From Psychrobacter sp. NZS113 (GTDB lineage Bacteria > Pseudomonadota > Gammaproteobacteria > Pseudomonadales > Moraxellaceae): 64,000 bases of DNA. Location: NCBI RefSeq assembly GCF_015864825.1, contig NZ_JADYWL010000003.1, positions 361,190 to 425,189 of the forward strand, given 5' to 3'. A program made the position numbers and the translations under genes. Of this stretch, positions 16,673-26,526 are shown piece by piece; position 1 is the first letter of the stretch; every line of letters begins with the position of its first letter. A model generated the notes under the pieces. It was not told the DNA's origin. It did not search any database and worked only from the letters and a program-made list of their open reading frames with translations.

Positions 16673-17755
16673 TTAGATATCATTTTCTGTATGATTTAGC
16701 TTGTTACTTTGATACGTTTTCGGTGTTATGCCAAACCAAGTTTTAAAGACTTTGAAAAATTGGCTGTGGGATTTGTAGCCCAATAAATACGCAACGTCCG
16801 TTGTTGATATTTTCCTTTCAGTTAAATACAGTTTGGCCAATCGCTTTCTAGTATCCTCTAAAATCTCTTGAAACGTCGTCCCCTCGTCAGTTAGCCTTCT
16901 TTGTAACGTACTGACGCTAATATTCATTGAATCTGCGACCTGACTTCGGGTTGGCGAGCTCACACCCATCATTGTATCGATGACTATCTCACAGCGCTGT
17001 TTGTAACTAACTTCAGAAAACTGAGTAAACAACATATTAAATAAAGGATTGATATAAAACTTTCTGCCCAGCTCCTCTTCAGCTTTTATCAATAAGCTAG
17101 CGGCATCTTTATAATGATCTTTGCATTTTAAGGCATAGACCAAACTTGTTTTATTAGCAGACTCAGCAGGTGCCCCAAAGACTGATTGATAGTACTCCAA
17201 CTCATAAGCCGTATGACGCTGTGCAATATATAATTTCTTCAGCATACCTGGACAAAACGCTTCTACGATTCGATAGACCAGTACCATAGCACCATCAATT
17301 TGATGCTTATTCATCATATCTGGGGCGTTGGAGATAAAATCAAATCGAAGCATTCTTTTCTCTACAGAAAGCTTGAGGGTAATAGACTGTGTAATCAGGG
17401 GGAAAAAACGATATACAAGCCGACTGACCAATAGGAAAGGCAGCTCATTACTCACATTGGCAAAAGGCCTTACACATTCGCTAATAGATTTATAAGAAGG
17501 TAATGATTCAATATTCACCAAAAAATTTAAGCTTAATCCTAAATAGTTGTCTTGCAAGGTACTACATAAATCGTTTACTTCTTTCATAACAGCTGACATA
17601 GGTACTCTGTCACCGTCGTAGCTGTCCATTGATAAAAAAATCTCTGCAATTTTAGGAATGTCTTTTTCACGTTTTTTATCAAACAAGTACAATGTCATTG
17701 CTTCTCTTATGGCAAACATCATACTTTTATGAGTACTGTATTCAGCTTCTATCAT
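16673..17755 (-). CDS. AraC-family transcriptional regulator
   Basis: The 360-residue protein has the N-terminal arabinose-binding-like sensor domain used by the OruR/ArgR-type subgroup (about residues 30-220) and a C-terminal AraC double helix-turn-helix (about 255-350). The latter includes SQVADSMNISVSTLQRRLTDEGTTFQEIL and VAYLLGYKSHSQFFKVFKTWFGITPKTY. This subgroup often regulates amino acid, lipid or haem-related genes. No neighbouring gene shares its direction, so the target is unclear. Possible targets are the adhesin fragment downstream or genes elsewhere. Confidence 0.9.
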   Translation of the reverse strand: MIEAEYSTHKSMMFAIREAMTLYLFDKKREKDIPKIAEIFLSMDSYDGDRVPMSAVMKEVNDLCSTLQDNYLGLSLNFLVNIESLPSYKSISECVRPFANVSNELPFLLVSRLVYRFFPLITQSITLKLSVEKRMLRFDFISNAPDMMNKHQIDGAMVLVYRIVEAFCPGMLKKLYIAQRHTAYELEYYQSVFGAPAESANKTSLVYALKCKDHYKDAASLLIKAEEELGRKFYINPLFNMLFTQFSEVSYKQRCEIVIDTMMGVSSPTRSQVADSMNISVSTLQRRLTDEGTTFQEILEDTRKRLAKLYLTERKISTTDVAYLLGYKSHSQFFKVFKTWFGITPKTYQSNKLNHTENDI

Positions 17756-18310
17756 TTTTGACTCAGTTACGATTGACTATATTCAATCTATCTTTTGACG
17801 AGACTAAGGCCAATGTTATTTGGACCATAGATTCCTGAAACATATAATTGTATTGATTTTCTTTGTTACTACAGACCTCTACTTTCAACAACTTTAGTTA
17901 TCTAGCATATCGCCGTTTTGGTTCCTCAACAAACTATAAAATCAGCTAATAACTGAGGATTTTTCTTTATGTACTGGCCTTTTTTGACGAAAGAATTATC
18001 TAGATTTTTACCTGAAAGAACACAGTAAAGTCTAACGCTGACTCATATTACTACACAATAGTCATAAGTTACCTTTAAAAAAACTTATATCTCTGATTGT
18101 TATCACGTATTCTACGTAATATTGATAATATCGAATTCATTGGAGCCTATTAGACATTGCACTCTACACCATCTTAATTAACCCCATATAGTCAAGCCGC
18201 GATAAGATTGACACAAGGGAGCTAGTACCATATTTGTTTTATATGAGAATCATGATATCTCAACCGATTGATAACACTAATAACCAGTCATCATTTTTTA
18301 GGCCAATTAT
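17756..18310. other. Long intergenic region between araC-type and eamA genes
   Basis: The 555 bp are AT-rich and carry no frame with a ribosome binding site. They should contain the divergent promoters of the AraC regulator and the EamA exporter. I see no repeat or hairpin worth naming. Confidence 0.4.
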
Positions 18311-19261
18311 ATGACCCCTTTATATACTGCATTAGCTGTACTGGTTACCTTTATTTGGGGTGTGAACTTTACCTTTATTGCATGGGGGCTCGACAGCTTT
18401 CCTCCACTGATGCTCACTGCCCTACGTTTTTTCTTTACGGCTGTGCCCCTGGTCTTTTTTCTTAAGCCGCCTAAGTTCAACCGCACACTATTTATCTATG
18501 CCATCGGTACGTTTGTTATGCAGTATGCTTTTGTATTTACCGCGATGCATTTGGGTGCATCGGCAGGATTGACGGCACTATTGCTACAGATTCAGATTTT
18601 TATCACCGTATTGCTTGCATACTTTATATTGGGTGAGGCAGTAAATCGCATGCAAATCATCGGTATGATAGTTGGCGTACTAGGCTTGGGTGTGATTGCG
18701 CTAAACCTTGGCGGTGATATGCCTTTGGCTGGATTTGTCTGTATTTTGATTGCGGCAATAGGTTGGAGTTTTGGTAATATCGCATCAAAGCAAGCATCAG
18801 CACAAGCGACCTTAAAAGCCGCACAGCAGGAATCAAGTGCTTCTATTGTGTCGCCTGCCACTGGCAAAAACAAAGCCTCTGCTTTGTCTGCGTTAGCACT
18901 AGTGGTATGGGGCGGTTTAATTGCTTGTGTGATTTTAACCTTATCTTCTCTCATATTTGAGACCGAGGCATGGCAGTTGGCGACGTTTACAGAGGCATCG
19001 CTCAAGTCATGGTTATCGCTTGGATTTATCGTATATATCTCAACCTTGATTGGTTTTGGACTGTGGGCACATCTGCTTAGCCAAAACACGGCCTCTAAGG
19101 TGATGCCGTTTGCTCTATTAGTGCCCGTATTCGGTATGACTACGTCAGTGCTGCTCACAGGGGAAGTAGTGACATGGTGGAAGATGCTGGCGATGATATT
19201 GATCTTGTCAGGTTTGTTATTGGCAAATATGAAGCTGACAAAAAAGCCTAAATCAGCATAA
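18311..19261 (+). CDS. eamA: EamA-type exporter of the DMT superfamily
   Basis: The 316-residue protein has ten predicted membrane helices arranged as two EamA repeats. It follows E. coli EamA (YdeD, exporter of O-acetylserine and cysteine) in order: FIWGVNFxFIxxGL, PPLMLxALRFFF, then a second half opening GFxxxLxAAxxWSFGNIASKQ. A 30-residue polar insertion (KAAQQESSASIVSPATGKNKA) separates the halves. The start has no strong ribosome binding site. Family membership is firm; the exported compound is inferred from resemblance to EamA only. Confidence 0.82.
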   Translation: MTPLYTALAVLVTFIWGVNFTFIAWGLDSFPPLMLTALRFFFTAVPLVFFLKPPKFNRTLFIYAIGTFVMQYAFVFTAMHLGASAGLTALLLQIQIFITVLLAYFILGEAVNRMQIIGMIVGVLGLGVIALNLGGDMPLAGFVCILIAAIGWSFGNIASKQASAQATLKAAQQESSASIVSPATGKNKASALSALALVVWGGLIACVILTLSSLIFETEAWQLATFTEASLKSWLSLGFIVYISTLIGFGLWAHLLSQNTASKVMPFALLVPVFGMTTSVLLTGEVVTWWKMLAMILILSGLLLANMKLTKKPKSA

Positions 19262-19332
19262 TATTATTGGCTTATATTCCTATCAAACAGCATAGATTAC
19301 TATTTATCATTTATCATCCGCAGAAAACAGAA

Positions 19333-19369
19333 AAGCGAATTTGATAAAGTATTTTTATCAAACTCGCTT
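19333..19369. terminator. Hairpin between convergent eamA and gntR
   Basis: AAGCGAATTTGATA (19333-19346) pairs with TATCAAACTCGCTT (19356-19369), one mismatch, around a loop that includes T5. Its position between convergent genes suggests that it serves both. Confidence 0.65.
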
Positions 19370-19453
19370 AAATGACTTGCTTACTAGCGTTATGAGGGCA
19401 TGTGCTCATTTTAGACATGTCGATGAAAATGAGATGAGAACACGCCTTAACCA

Positions 19454-20179
19454 CTAAATAATATTAATCTCATAACTGAACTTCTCTGCCATCCCGTACG
19501 ACTCTCGGTACTCAATGGGAACCCCTTCTAAGTTCTTGGCAATACGGCATACCTTGACTAAGTTTTCTTGCTTAGTATTTTGTAGATAGGGATCTACATG
19601 ATTAGTTATAAAGAATAAGGTCTCTACAGCAGACGATACAAATTGACCGCACTCTGTGTAATAAAAAGGGTAGAGAAGATTCTCAAACTCTTCTGGCTCT
19701 AAATTTACAAAGGCGGAGTAGCGACTTTCAGGCAACCAAATTCTTTCACTCAGCATAACCTTGTCTTCGACAATACGCACACGCTCTATATAAATCAGTG
19801 CTTTATTTTTACCAATATTTAATTTTTTATTGATGGTGTCAACAGCGTCTATCACCATCACTTTTTCAACAACTCCAGTTGGGGTGACGTAACAAGCATC
19901 CTGATCACGAAATTTAAAAAACCTCAATAATGAACTTTCGAAATTTGGGCGCTTTAAGAAAGTACCTCTACCTTGTTGCTTCATTAAAATACCATCTTCT
20001 ACCAGCTTTTCGACTGCTTTACGGACGGTTCCTACCGATACTTGATACTTATCTGCAAACTCTTGCTCAGTAGGTAATGGTGTATTTTCATTCCACTTAC
20101 TTTCTGTCAATAAATTTAAGATATGCCACCGTACCTGCTCATAGCGCGGCATTTTAAAACCTTTTAGATTATTCAACAT
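19454..20179 (-). CDS. GntR-family regulator with UTRA effector domain
   Basis: The 241-residue protein has an N-terminal GntR winged helix (residues about 12-78: RYEQVRWHILNLL, PTEQEFADKYQVSVGTVRKAVEKLVEDGILMKQQGRGTF) and a C-terminal UTRA ligand-binding domain of the HutC type (about 95-235). It is divergent from the MatC-like carrier gene, 493 bp away, and is the obvious candidate repressor of the uptake cluster that follows. Two Met codons (residues 1 and 10) could start it; GGTGAAA precedes the first. The effector is presumably the transported compound or its first catabolite. Confidence 0.9.
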   Translation of the reverse strand: MLNNLKGFKMPRYEQVRWHILNLLTESKWNENTPLPTEQEFADKYQVSVGTVRKAVEKLVEDGILMKQQGRGTFLKRPNFESSLLRFFKFRDQDACYVTPTGVVEKVMVIDAVDTINKKLNIGKNKALIYIERVRIVEDKVMLSERIWLPESRYSAFVNLEPEEFENLLYPFYYTECGQFVSSAVETLFFITNHVDPYLQNTKQENLVKVCRIAKNLEGVPIEYRESYGMAEKFSYEINII

Positions 20180-20338
20180 TTTTTCACCAAAATAGAAGGG
20201 GTTCTGTCTACTACGTTAAACAAAGCTATTATTTTAGATAGCGAAACAAACCTGACCACACTAGCTCAAATATCAAGAAAGTTTTATATCCATCCATTTA
20301 ATATTGAAGCTTATCCATATTCTTATGGTCAATATCAT

Positions 20339-20509
20339 CTATGATATGTCATCATTTAGATTATATGGCTTTAAATAAAATAAATACCGCGAACCAGTAA
20401 GTCACCCTAAATATAAACATATTGATAAGATTTCTAACAATATTTGGCAGAATTTAGCCACTTTAAGACCACTAAGTAATTAAATTTGCTAATAGATGAC
20501 GCGCCCTCG
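20339..20509. mobile_element. MITE, divergent full-length copy
   Basis: The 171-bp segment aligns along its whole length with the element at 59580-59755 (reverse orientation). The left end CTATGATATGTCATCATTTAG and right end GATGACGCGCCCT keep the terminal inverted repeat, and the internal block ATTTGGCAGAATTTAGCCACTTTAAGACCACTAA matches. It is older than the other copies and occupies the promoter region between gntR and the MatC-like gene. Confidence 0.7.
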
Positions 20510-20672
20510 TTATTGCTACACTTTTGGCATTATTACCATAGAACCAGACACTTTTTTAGCTTATATGATTCTCTAACTTAGCAAGTTATTTGTCAATGTT
20601 ATCTTAGCGTACTTTACTCTATAACAATTTGGGCATCTTTGATATTCACAAAGTTACGCTCAAGGAGCAGCC

Positions 20673-21962
20673 ATGACTCTATATATTATAGCTGCCATCG
20701 TAATATCTATTGCGTTGGGCTACATAACCAAAATTAATATTGGCCTATTTGCCATCGTGTTTTCATACCTTATCGGTTGTTTTGGAATGGAACTCAGTGC
20801 TTATGAGGTTATTGAGCTATGGCCTCTCAAAATTTTCTTTGTTATTTTCGCGGTCACTCTATTCTATAATTTCCCCCTCGCTAATGGCGCATTAGAAAAA
20901 CTATGCAGTCATTTAATCTATAAGTGTCGGCATTTCCCCGCTTTACTACCGTTGGTTATTTTCTTTGTCGCCACCATTGTTGCAGGCTTAGGCGCTGGTT
21001 ATTACACTGTCCTCGCCACAATGGCACCAATGATTTTATTATTGGCCAAAAGAACCAACTTAAATATCATTATTGCTACCTTATCAGTAAACTATGGTGC
21101 CTTAGCCGGTGCTAACTTCGTCACCTCACAAAGTGGCGTCATTTTCAGAGAACTTATGCGCGGAGCAGGTGTAGCCAACGATAATACCTTTACCTATGCT
21201 TTAGGGATCTTTACTGCGACCTTTTTAATGCCGATTGTTGTGTTAGGTATTTATAGCATTATCAATGCTAAAAATAGCAGGATAGCGATTCAAACAGTGA
21301 TGCCGGAGCCTTTAGATAGTAAACAAAAAAAATCTATCATGCTGATTTTTATCATGATGGCTGTTGTACTGATTGTACCCATTTTGAATTTATTAATACC
21401 AAATGTAGAAACCATTCAGTTTTTAAATGCTCGGATTGATATTGGTTTTATCGCTCTTTTTTTCGCGTTGGTTAGCTTGATATTGAAGTTAGGCGATGAA
21501 AAAGTCGTCATTGCGTTAATACCTTGGAATACCCTCATTATGATTTGTGGCGTCGGTATGCTGATTAGCCTCGGAGTGGAGATAGGCGTTGTTTACGAGC
21601 TGACAGAATGGCTAAGTACAAACGTACCTATTTGGATGATACCGATTTTGGTATTTATCATTAGCGCGATTATGTCTGTATTTGCTAGCACACTTGGGGT
21701 CGTCGCCCCGACTTTATTCCCTATGGTGCCTGCCCTAGCCGTTGCTTCTGGGCTAAACCCTTTATTATTATTTATTTGTATTGTGATGGGTGCTCAAAGC
21801 TCATCGATTTCCCCTTTCTCATCTGGAGGCAGTCTAATATTAGGCGCTTCTCAAGTACACATAGACAAAAACCAGCTTTTAAATACTTTATTATTTAAGG
21901 CGGTACCCCTAGGTATCGTTGTAGGATTGCTAGCCATTTTTGTTATCCAGCTTTTATTTTGA
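20673..21962 (+). CDS. MatC-like dicarboxylate carrier
   Basis: The 429-residue membrane protein has about twelve helices and resembles the MatC/SLC13-like dicarboxylate carriers (family with the MatC N-terminal domain). The first helices read GYITKINIGLFAIVFSYLIG, and a substrate region SSSISPFSSGGSLILG lies near residue 370. MatC of Rhizobium carries malonate and other dicarboxylates. The ATG follows AAGGAG. It leads a plus-strand set under the divergent GntR gene, and the amidohydrolase gene begins 24 bases after its stop. The substrate is an organic acid, perhaps the product or substrate of that hydrolase. Confidence 0.75.
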   Translation: MTLYIIAAIVISIALGYITKINIGLFAIVFSYLIGCFGMELSAYEVIELWPLKIFFVIFAVTLFYNFPLANGALEKLCSHLIYKCRHFPALLPLVIFFVATIVAGLGAGYYTVLATMAPMILLLAKRTNLNIIIATLSVNYGALAGANFVTSQSGVIFRELMRGAGVANDNTFTYALGIFTATFLMPIVVLGIYSIINAKNSRIAIQTVMPEPLDSKQKKSIMLIFIMMAVVLIVPILNLLIPNVETIQFLNARIDIGFIALFFALVSLILKLGDEKVVIALIPWNTLIMICGVGMLISLGVEIGVVYELTEWLSTNVPIWMIPILVFIISAIMSVFASTLGVVAPTLFPMVPALAVASGLNPLLLFICIVMGAQSSSISPFSSGGSLILGASQVHIDKNQLLNTLLFKAVPLGIVVGLLAIFVIQLLF

Positions 21963-21986
21963 TGATTATTAAGAAAAGAGGTTTAT

Positions 21987-22787
21987 ATGGATTACATAGA
22001 TGCCCATGCACATGTATTTTCACAGCATGATACTTTTCCAGCGGCAGCGCGCTATCGGCCCGATTATACCGCCAGTGTGGAGAGTTATATAGAGCAGCTT
22101 GATGAGCATGGCTTTAGCAAAGGAGTATTAGTTCAGCCTAGCTTTTTAGGCACTGATAACCGCTATCTGTTAGCCGCTCTCTCAAAATATCCCACACGTC
22201 TTAGAGGCATTGCTGTGTTGGCTAACACCACAGATGCTACTACTTTAGAGGCACTTGATAAACGAGGAGTTATAGGCATACGGATTAACCTATTCGGTGT
22301 GGTCTGCCCTGACTTGACTGACCCGCAGTGGAAGGTTTTTTTAACCCATTTAGCCAATATCAATTGGCAGGTAGAGATTCAGGCACCTCCTATATATTTG
22401 ATCCAGTTGTTACCAGTGTTAAAACAATATCGCATCGACATTGTAATTGATCATTTTGGTCGATTTAATCCTACCAAAGGTGTCCAAGATAAGGACTATT
22501 TTAAGCTTTTAGACATGCTTGACCCCGACCAACACTGGATAAAAGTATCGGGGTATTATCGGCTAGGAAGCAACCTTGGCATCCAAAATGCCAAAGATGC
22601 CTTCAAGCTACTGATGGCACGTCATATGAAAGACCGTCTCATTTGGGGAAGTGACTGGCCACATACGCAAAATGAACATCAGGTAAATTTTACCAAAGCC
22701 CTAACCACTTTTAAGCACATCATCAATGATGATGCATTGGAAACACAAATATTAACGACCAACAATATCTCTTTATTCAACTTCTAA
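21987..22787 (+). CDS. Amidohydrolase-2 family lactonase (2-pyrone-4,6-dicarboxylate hydrolase-like)
   Basis: The 266-residue TIM-barrel protein has the Amidohydro_2 pattern: DAHAHVF at residues 5-11, QPSFLGTDNRYLL, GIRINL, a middle IVIDHFGR, and WGSDWPHT near residue 229 supplying the conserved Asp. This subfamily includes LigI, which opens 2-pyrone-4,6-dicarboxylate, and 4-sulfomuconolactone hydrolase. A cytoplasmic lactone ring-opening role is likely. Its position between a MatC-like carrier and a tripartite carboxylate transporter fits catabolism of an imported organic acid. The exact substrate is undetermined. Ribosome binding site AAGAGG. Confidence 0.78.
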   Translation: MDYIDAHAHVFSQHDTFPAAARYRPDYTASVESYIEQLDEHGFSKGVLVQPSFLGTDNRYLLAALSKYPTRLRGIAVLANTTDATTLEALDKRGVIGIRINLFGVVCPDLTDPQWKVFLTHLANINWQVEIQAPPIYLIQLLPVLKQYRIDIVIDHFGRFNPTKGVQDKDYFKLLDMLDPDQHWIKVSGYYRLGSNLGIQNAKDAFKLLMARHMKDRLIWGSDWPHTQNEHQVNFTKALTTFKHIINDDALETQILTTNNISLFNF

Positions 22788-23276
22788 TGTAACCATCACT
22801 TAAAATAATATACCTCTCTTGTTCTTTATCAAATGTGCTAAATAATTTCTTTATTCTCATCTTACCTATCGACGTTGCAGTATGTGACATTATCATTGCC
22901 ATATTTTAGCGCGCACGGCCCCCATTTTATTTTTCAGTCATTTCCATGCTTATTTTTGAAAAAACTACCAGTCGCAACCGATAAAATTCTTAGCACACCC
23001 TTTATTCTGTCTGCCATTACAGGCCTTCTCGTATTATTAATCAAAATATCTTTCTGTTTTTAGGGTGGTCAGATAAAAAATAGCATTCATACATACATAC
23101 ATATGTTTCTTGTATTTATCAGAACATTCTGTTACTTTTGCACAACGATGAAAGCTCTATCACTATAAAATTTATGTATCTGAGTCAATTCAGCATTAAA
23201 TTTACATTTGATAACTGTCTCGCCTTAATTAAAATCTCGTCGCTATCTAGTCGACAAAACACACAAGGAGTGTCGT
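22788..23276. other. Intergenic region before tctC with a CATA repeat
   Basis: No gene is supported. A (CATA)4 tract lies near 23089-23105. The region probably holds a promoter for the tctCBA genes, which implies that they can be expressed separately from the carrier and hydrolase. Confidence 0.45.
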
Positions 23277-24290
23277 GTGAACAAACTATCCTATTTGGCT
23301 CTTGGCCTTTCTGCACTAGCCCTTACTGCATGTAATAAGTCTGATACAACAGCATCTGATGCCAGCTATGACTCCCCTTCACGTCCAGAATGTATCGCCC
23401 CAGCAAAACCAGGCGGCGGCTTTGACTTGACTTGTAAACTTGCTCAAGCTGGCCTCAGAGATACTGGCCTATTAGAAGATCCGATGCGAGTCACTTATAT
23501 GCCAGGCGGCGTCGGTGCTGTTGCTTATAACAAAATCGTTGCTAATGATCGTGCTAATAACGATGCAATCATTGCCTTCTCTACTGGCTCTATCCTCAAC
23601 TTATCGCAAGGTAAATTTGGTAAATTCACTGAAAAAGATGTGAAATGGCTAGCAGGCGTTGGTACCGATTATGGTGCTATCGCTGTCAATGCCGAATCTC
23701 CTATCAAAGATTTGGCAGGATTGGTCGCTGAGCTGAAGTCAAATCCAAAAGCAATTAGTTTTGCAGCTGGTGGTAGTGTTGGTGGTCAGGACTGGATGCA
23801 GACGGCGATTTTAGCCAAAGCGGTTGGTGTTAATCCTAGTGACATGACTTATGTTGCGATGGAAGGTGGCGGCGAGGCGATCACAGCGGTAATGGGTAAC
23901 CATGTTACTGTCGTGAGCGCTGGTATTGCTGAGATCATGCCACAAGCCAATGCTGGAAAATTACGTGTATTAGCCGTATTTGCAGATGACAGATTGGGTG
24001 GCACTATGGCCGATATCCCAACTGCCAAAGAGCAAGGCTATGACGTCACTTGGCCAGTTGTTCGCGGATACTATATGGGTCCAGATGTTAGTCCTGCAGC
24101 CTATGACTGGTGGAAAGGAACATTTGACAAAATGCTTGCTGATCCAAAATTTGCTGAAATACGTGAGCAGCAAGAATTACTACCATTCTCTATGACTGGA
24201 GAAGAGCTACAAGCGTACGTTTATAAGCGTACTGGTGAGCTACGTGAGTTGTCTGCTGAGTACGGTCTTGTTGATGCTGCAGCTAAGTAG
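23277..24290 (+). CDS. tctC: Tripartite tricarboxylate transporter substrate-binding protein
   Basis: The 337-residue protein starts at a GTG seven bases after AAGGAG. It begins with a lipoprotein signal (MNKLSYLALGLSALALTAC, Cys19), so it is probably anchored to a membrane rather than free in the periplasm, as many TctC proteins are. The mature part has the Bug/TctC fold: PAKPGGGFDLTCKL near residue 40, then YMPGGVGAVAYN, and FAAGGSVGGQDWMQT. It captures a carboxylate and delivers it to TctA/TctB. It is followed by tctB and tctA, with a hairpin in the gap that can set higher expression of the binding protein. Confidence 0.9.
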   Translation: MNKLSYLALGLSALALTACNKSDTTASDASYDSPSRPECIAPAKPGGGFDLTCKLAQAGLRDTGLLEDPMRVTYMPGGVGAVAYNKIVANDRANNDAIIAFSTGSILNLSQGKFGKFTEKDVKWLAGVGTDYGAIAVNAESPIKDLAGLVAELKSNPKAISFAAGGSVGGQDWMQTAILAKAVGVNPSDMTYVAMEGGGEAITAVMGNHVTVVSAGIAEIMPQANAGKLRVLAVFADDRLGGTMADIPTAKEQGYDVTWPVVRGYYMGPDVSPAAYDWWKGTFDKMLADPKFAEIREQQELLPFSMTGEELQAYVYKRTGELRELSAEYGLVDAAAK

Positions 24291-24346
24291 CATTACTCAG
24301 ATCATATCCCCTTAATGGTTGAATACTGATCTTTATAGTATTTATC

Positions 24347-24386
24347 GAAGGTTGACAGATGAGGCATCTCTCAACCTTCTTATTTT
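24347..24386 (+). terminator. Attenuator hairpin between tctC and tctB
   Basis: GAAGGTTGA (24347-24355) pairs with TCAACCTTC (24371-24379), and inside it AGATG pairs with CATCT around an AGG loop; TTATTTT follows. It should end part of the transcripts after tctC. Confidence 0.75.
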
Positions 24387-24406
24387 GGAATTTAAGGAAT
24401 ACTTCT

Positions 24407-24862
24407 ATGACAATGGAACGTGCATTCTCTGGGCTGATGGCACTGGTTAGTTTGTTCTTAATATACTTAGCCATTGGGTATGTAGCCCCTATCGCCTATG
24501 ATCCAATCGGTCCTCGCCCTTATCCTATCTTAATCTTTTCATTGCTGGCATTTGGGGCTTTAGTCGTCACTTTTCGTCCAGCAAGTTTTACTAAGCCTAT
24601 CGATTTGGCGCTGACTAAACCTATCATTAGAAACTTGATACTTTGTGCGCTAGCCTTATTGGTCTATGCTCTTATTTTTGAAGTACTAGGTTTTATTTTT
24701 GCCACTATTCTGATGTCTTTTGCGGTAGGTTTACTGTTTGCAGGTAACCCTCTAAAAAGCTTTATCTTTTCAGTGTTAATCAGTATTGGCTTATACGTTT
24801 TATTTGACATACTTTTAGACGTCAAATTACCACTTGGATTGTTATCAGGGATAATGGGATAG
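24407..24862 (+). CDS. tctB: Tripartite tricarboxylate transporter small membrane subunit
   Basis: The start at 24407 has AAGGAAT seven bases upstream; an earlier in-frame ATG lies inside the attenuator hairpin. The 151-residue protein has four membrane helices, the size and topology of TctB, including DPIGPRPYPILIF after the first helix. It partners with TctA in the inner membrane to move the substrate presented by TctC with an ion gradient. tctA follows after five bases. Confidence 0.88.
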   Translation: MTMERAFSGLMALVSLFLIYLAIGYVAPIAYDPIGPRPYPILIFSLLAFGALVVTFRPASFTKPIDLALTKPIIRNLILCALALLVYALIFEVLGFIFATILMSFAVGLLFAGNPLKSFIFSVLISIGLYVLFDILLDVKLPLGLLSGIMG

Positions 24863-24867
24863 CCAAT

Positions 24868-26373
24868 ATGGATACTTTTGATTTTTTGATGCATGGCTTC
24901 GCCATTGCATCCACGCCAAAAAACTTATTGATTGCACTTATCGGTGCTTTTTTGGGCACGATTGTAGGCATGTTGCCCGGACTCGGTCCAATCAACGGTG
25001 TGGCGATTTTACTACCATTCGCCTTTGCACTTGGTTTACCACCAGAGAGTGCGCTCATTTTGTTAGCAGCCGTTTATCTCGGGTGTGAGTATGGTGGTCG
25101 TATTTCTGCTATTCTCATCAATGTACCCGGTGATGCTGGTGCTATTATGACAACCTTGGATGGCTATCCATTAGCAAAACAAGGCAAGGCTGGTATTGCA
25201 CTATCTTTATCTGCTGTTAGCTCATTCGTTGGTGCGACTATTGCTACCATCGGTGTGGTGCTATTTGCTCCTTTACTCGCCAAATGGGCAATCTCATTTG
25301 GACCTGCTGAATACTTTGTACTGATGGTATTTGCTATCACCTGTTTAAGTGGACTAGTTGGTGACCAACCCGTTAAAACCGGTATTGCAGCGTTAATTGG
25401 TCTTGGTCTTGCGACCGTGGGCGTTGATGCGGTTACGGGTATTTATCGATTTACTTTCGATTCTGTTAATCTGTCTGATGGTATCCAGTTTACGACTATC
25501 GTTATTGGTTTTTTCAGTGTCAGTGAGATTTTAATATTACTAGAAAAAACAACAACTGGGCATAAGGTTATTGCTCAAGGCAAGCGCACTTTACTGAATT
25601 TTAAAGAGTTTACCTTTGCCTTTGGCGCCATGCTACGTAGTGGATTAATGGGTTTTGTTGTTGGTATTTTGCCTGGTGCAGGCGCGACTATTGCGAGTGC
25701 GATGACTTATGCTAGTGAGCGTAAAATCGCTGGTGATACTGGCACCTTTGGTGACGGCGATCTTCGCGGTGTTGCTTCACCAGAGGCAGCAAACAATGCC
25801 TCAGCTTGTGGTTCGTTTGTGCCAATGTTGACTTTAGGTGTGCCAGGTTCTGGTACGACAGCTGTCATGATGGGTGCATTGACCTTATATAACATCACAC
25901 CAGGTCCGCAGTTGTTTACTGAGCAGCCTGATATCGTTTGGGGTCTGATTGCCTCGCTATTCATCTGTAACGTTATTTTGTTAGTCATGAATATTCCGTT
26001 GGTTGGTCTATTTGCCAAGCTGCTTGATGTACCAAACTATATCTTAATACCAGCAATCGCTGCTGTCAGTTTTGTTGGGGTTTATTCAATCCATAGCACC
26101 ACATTTGACTTAGTATTTATGGTCGCACTGGGTGTCTTTGGTTATTTCTTACGTAAATTAAACTTCCCATTATCCGCACTTATCTTAGGTTATGTACTGG
26201 GTGAATTAATGGAGTCTAATTTGAGACGCGCTCTGTCCATCTCCCAGGGAGACTTGGGTATCTTATGGAGCAGCCCTATTACTGTCGTTCTATGGTTATT
26301 GGCTATCTTAATGGTATTCATGCCTATAATACGCAGCGTATATCGTAAGCGTTATAAAAAGACTGCTATTTAG
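24868..26373 (+). CDS. tctA: Tripartite tricarboxylate transporter large membrane subunit
   Basis: The 501-residue protein carries the TctA signatures: GTIVGMLPGLGPINGVAILLPF near residue 35, GCEYGGRISAILINVPGDAGAIMTTLDGYPLAKQG near 70-105, and a mirrored VGILPGAGATIASAMTYASER in the second half, followed by NNASACGSFVPMLTLGVPGSGTTAVMMGAL. About twelve helices. It is the channel-forming subunit. A good terminator follows the gene, but the TauE gene beyond runs in the same direction. Confidence 0.93.
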   Translation: MDTFDFLMHGFAIASTPKNLLIALIGAFLGTIVGMLPGLGPINGVAILLPFAFALGLPPESALILLAAVYLGCEYGGRISAILINVPGDAGAIMTTLDGYPLAKQGKAGIALSLSAVSSFVGATIATIGVVLFAPLLAKWAISFGPAEYFVLMVFAITCLSGLVGDQPVKTGIAALIGLGLATVGVDAVTGIYRFTFDSVNLSDGIQFTTIVIGFFSVSEILILLEKTTTGHKVIAQGKRTLLNFKEFTFAFGAMLRSGLMGFVVGILPGAGATIASAMTYASERKIAGDTGTFGDGDLRGVASPEAANNASACGSFVPMLTLGVPGSGTTAVMMGALTLYNITPGPQLFTEQPDIVWGLIASLFICNVILLVMNIPLVGLFAKLLDVPNYILIPAIAAVSFVGVYSIHSTTFDLVFMVALGVFGYFLRKLNFPLSALILGYVLGELMESNLRRALSISQGDLGILWSSPITVVLWLLAILMVFMPIIRSVYRKRYKKTAI

Positions 26374-26407
26374 TTTTCAGCCAGTCTGCTCTCTAAATGC
26401 TATTTCT

Positions 26408-26444
26408 ACGGTGGTCATACTCTATGTGTGACCACCGTTTTTTT
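26408..26444 (+). terminator. Rho-independent terminator after tctA
   Basis: ACGGTGGTCA (26408-26417) pairs with TGACCACCGT (26429-26438), followed by a run of T to 26444, 34 bases after the tctA stop. Confidence 0.88.
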
Positions 26445-26526
26445 AGGATATAGTCAAGCTTTTATCAATCGTCCAAAATGCGTTATGCCTCCCTACTTGA
26501 TGTCACTTATGAAATAGGATTTTATA

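Noticed and set aside
22875..23063. 62-codon frame before tctC
   Set aside because: No ribosome binding site. Its hydrophobic ends reflect AT-rich sequence.
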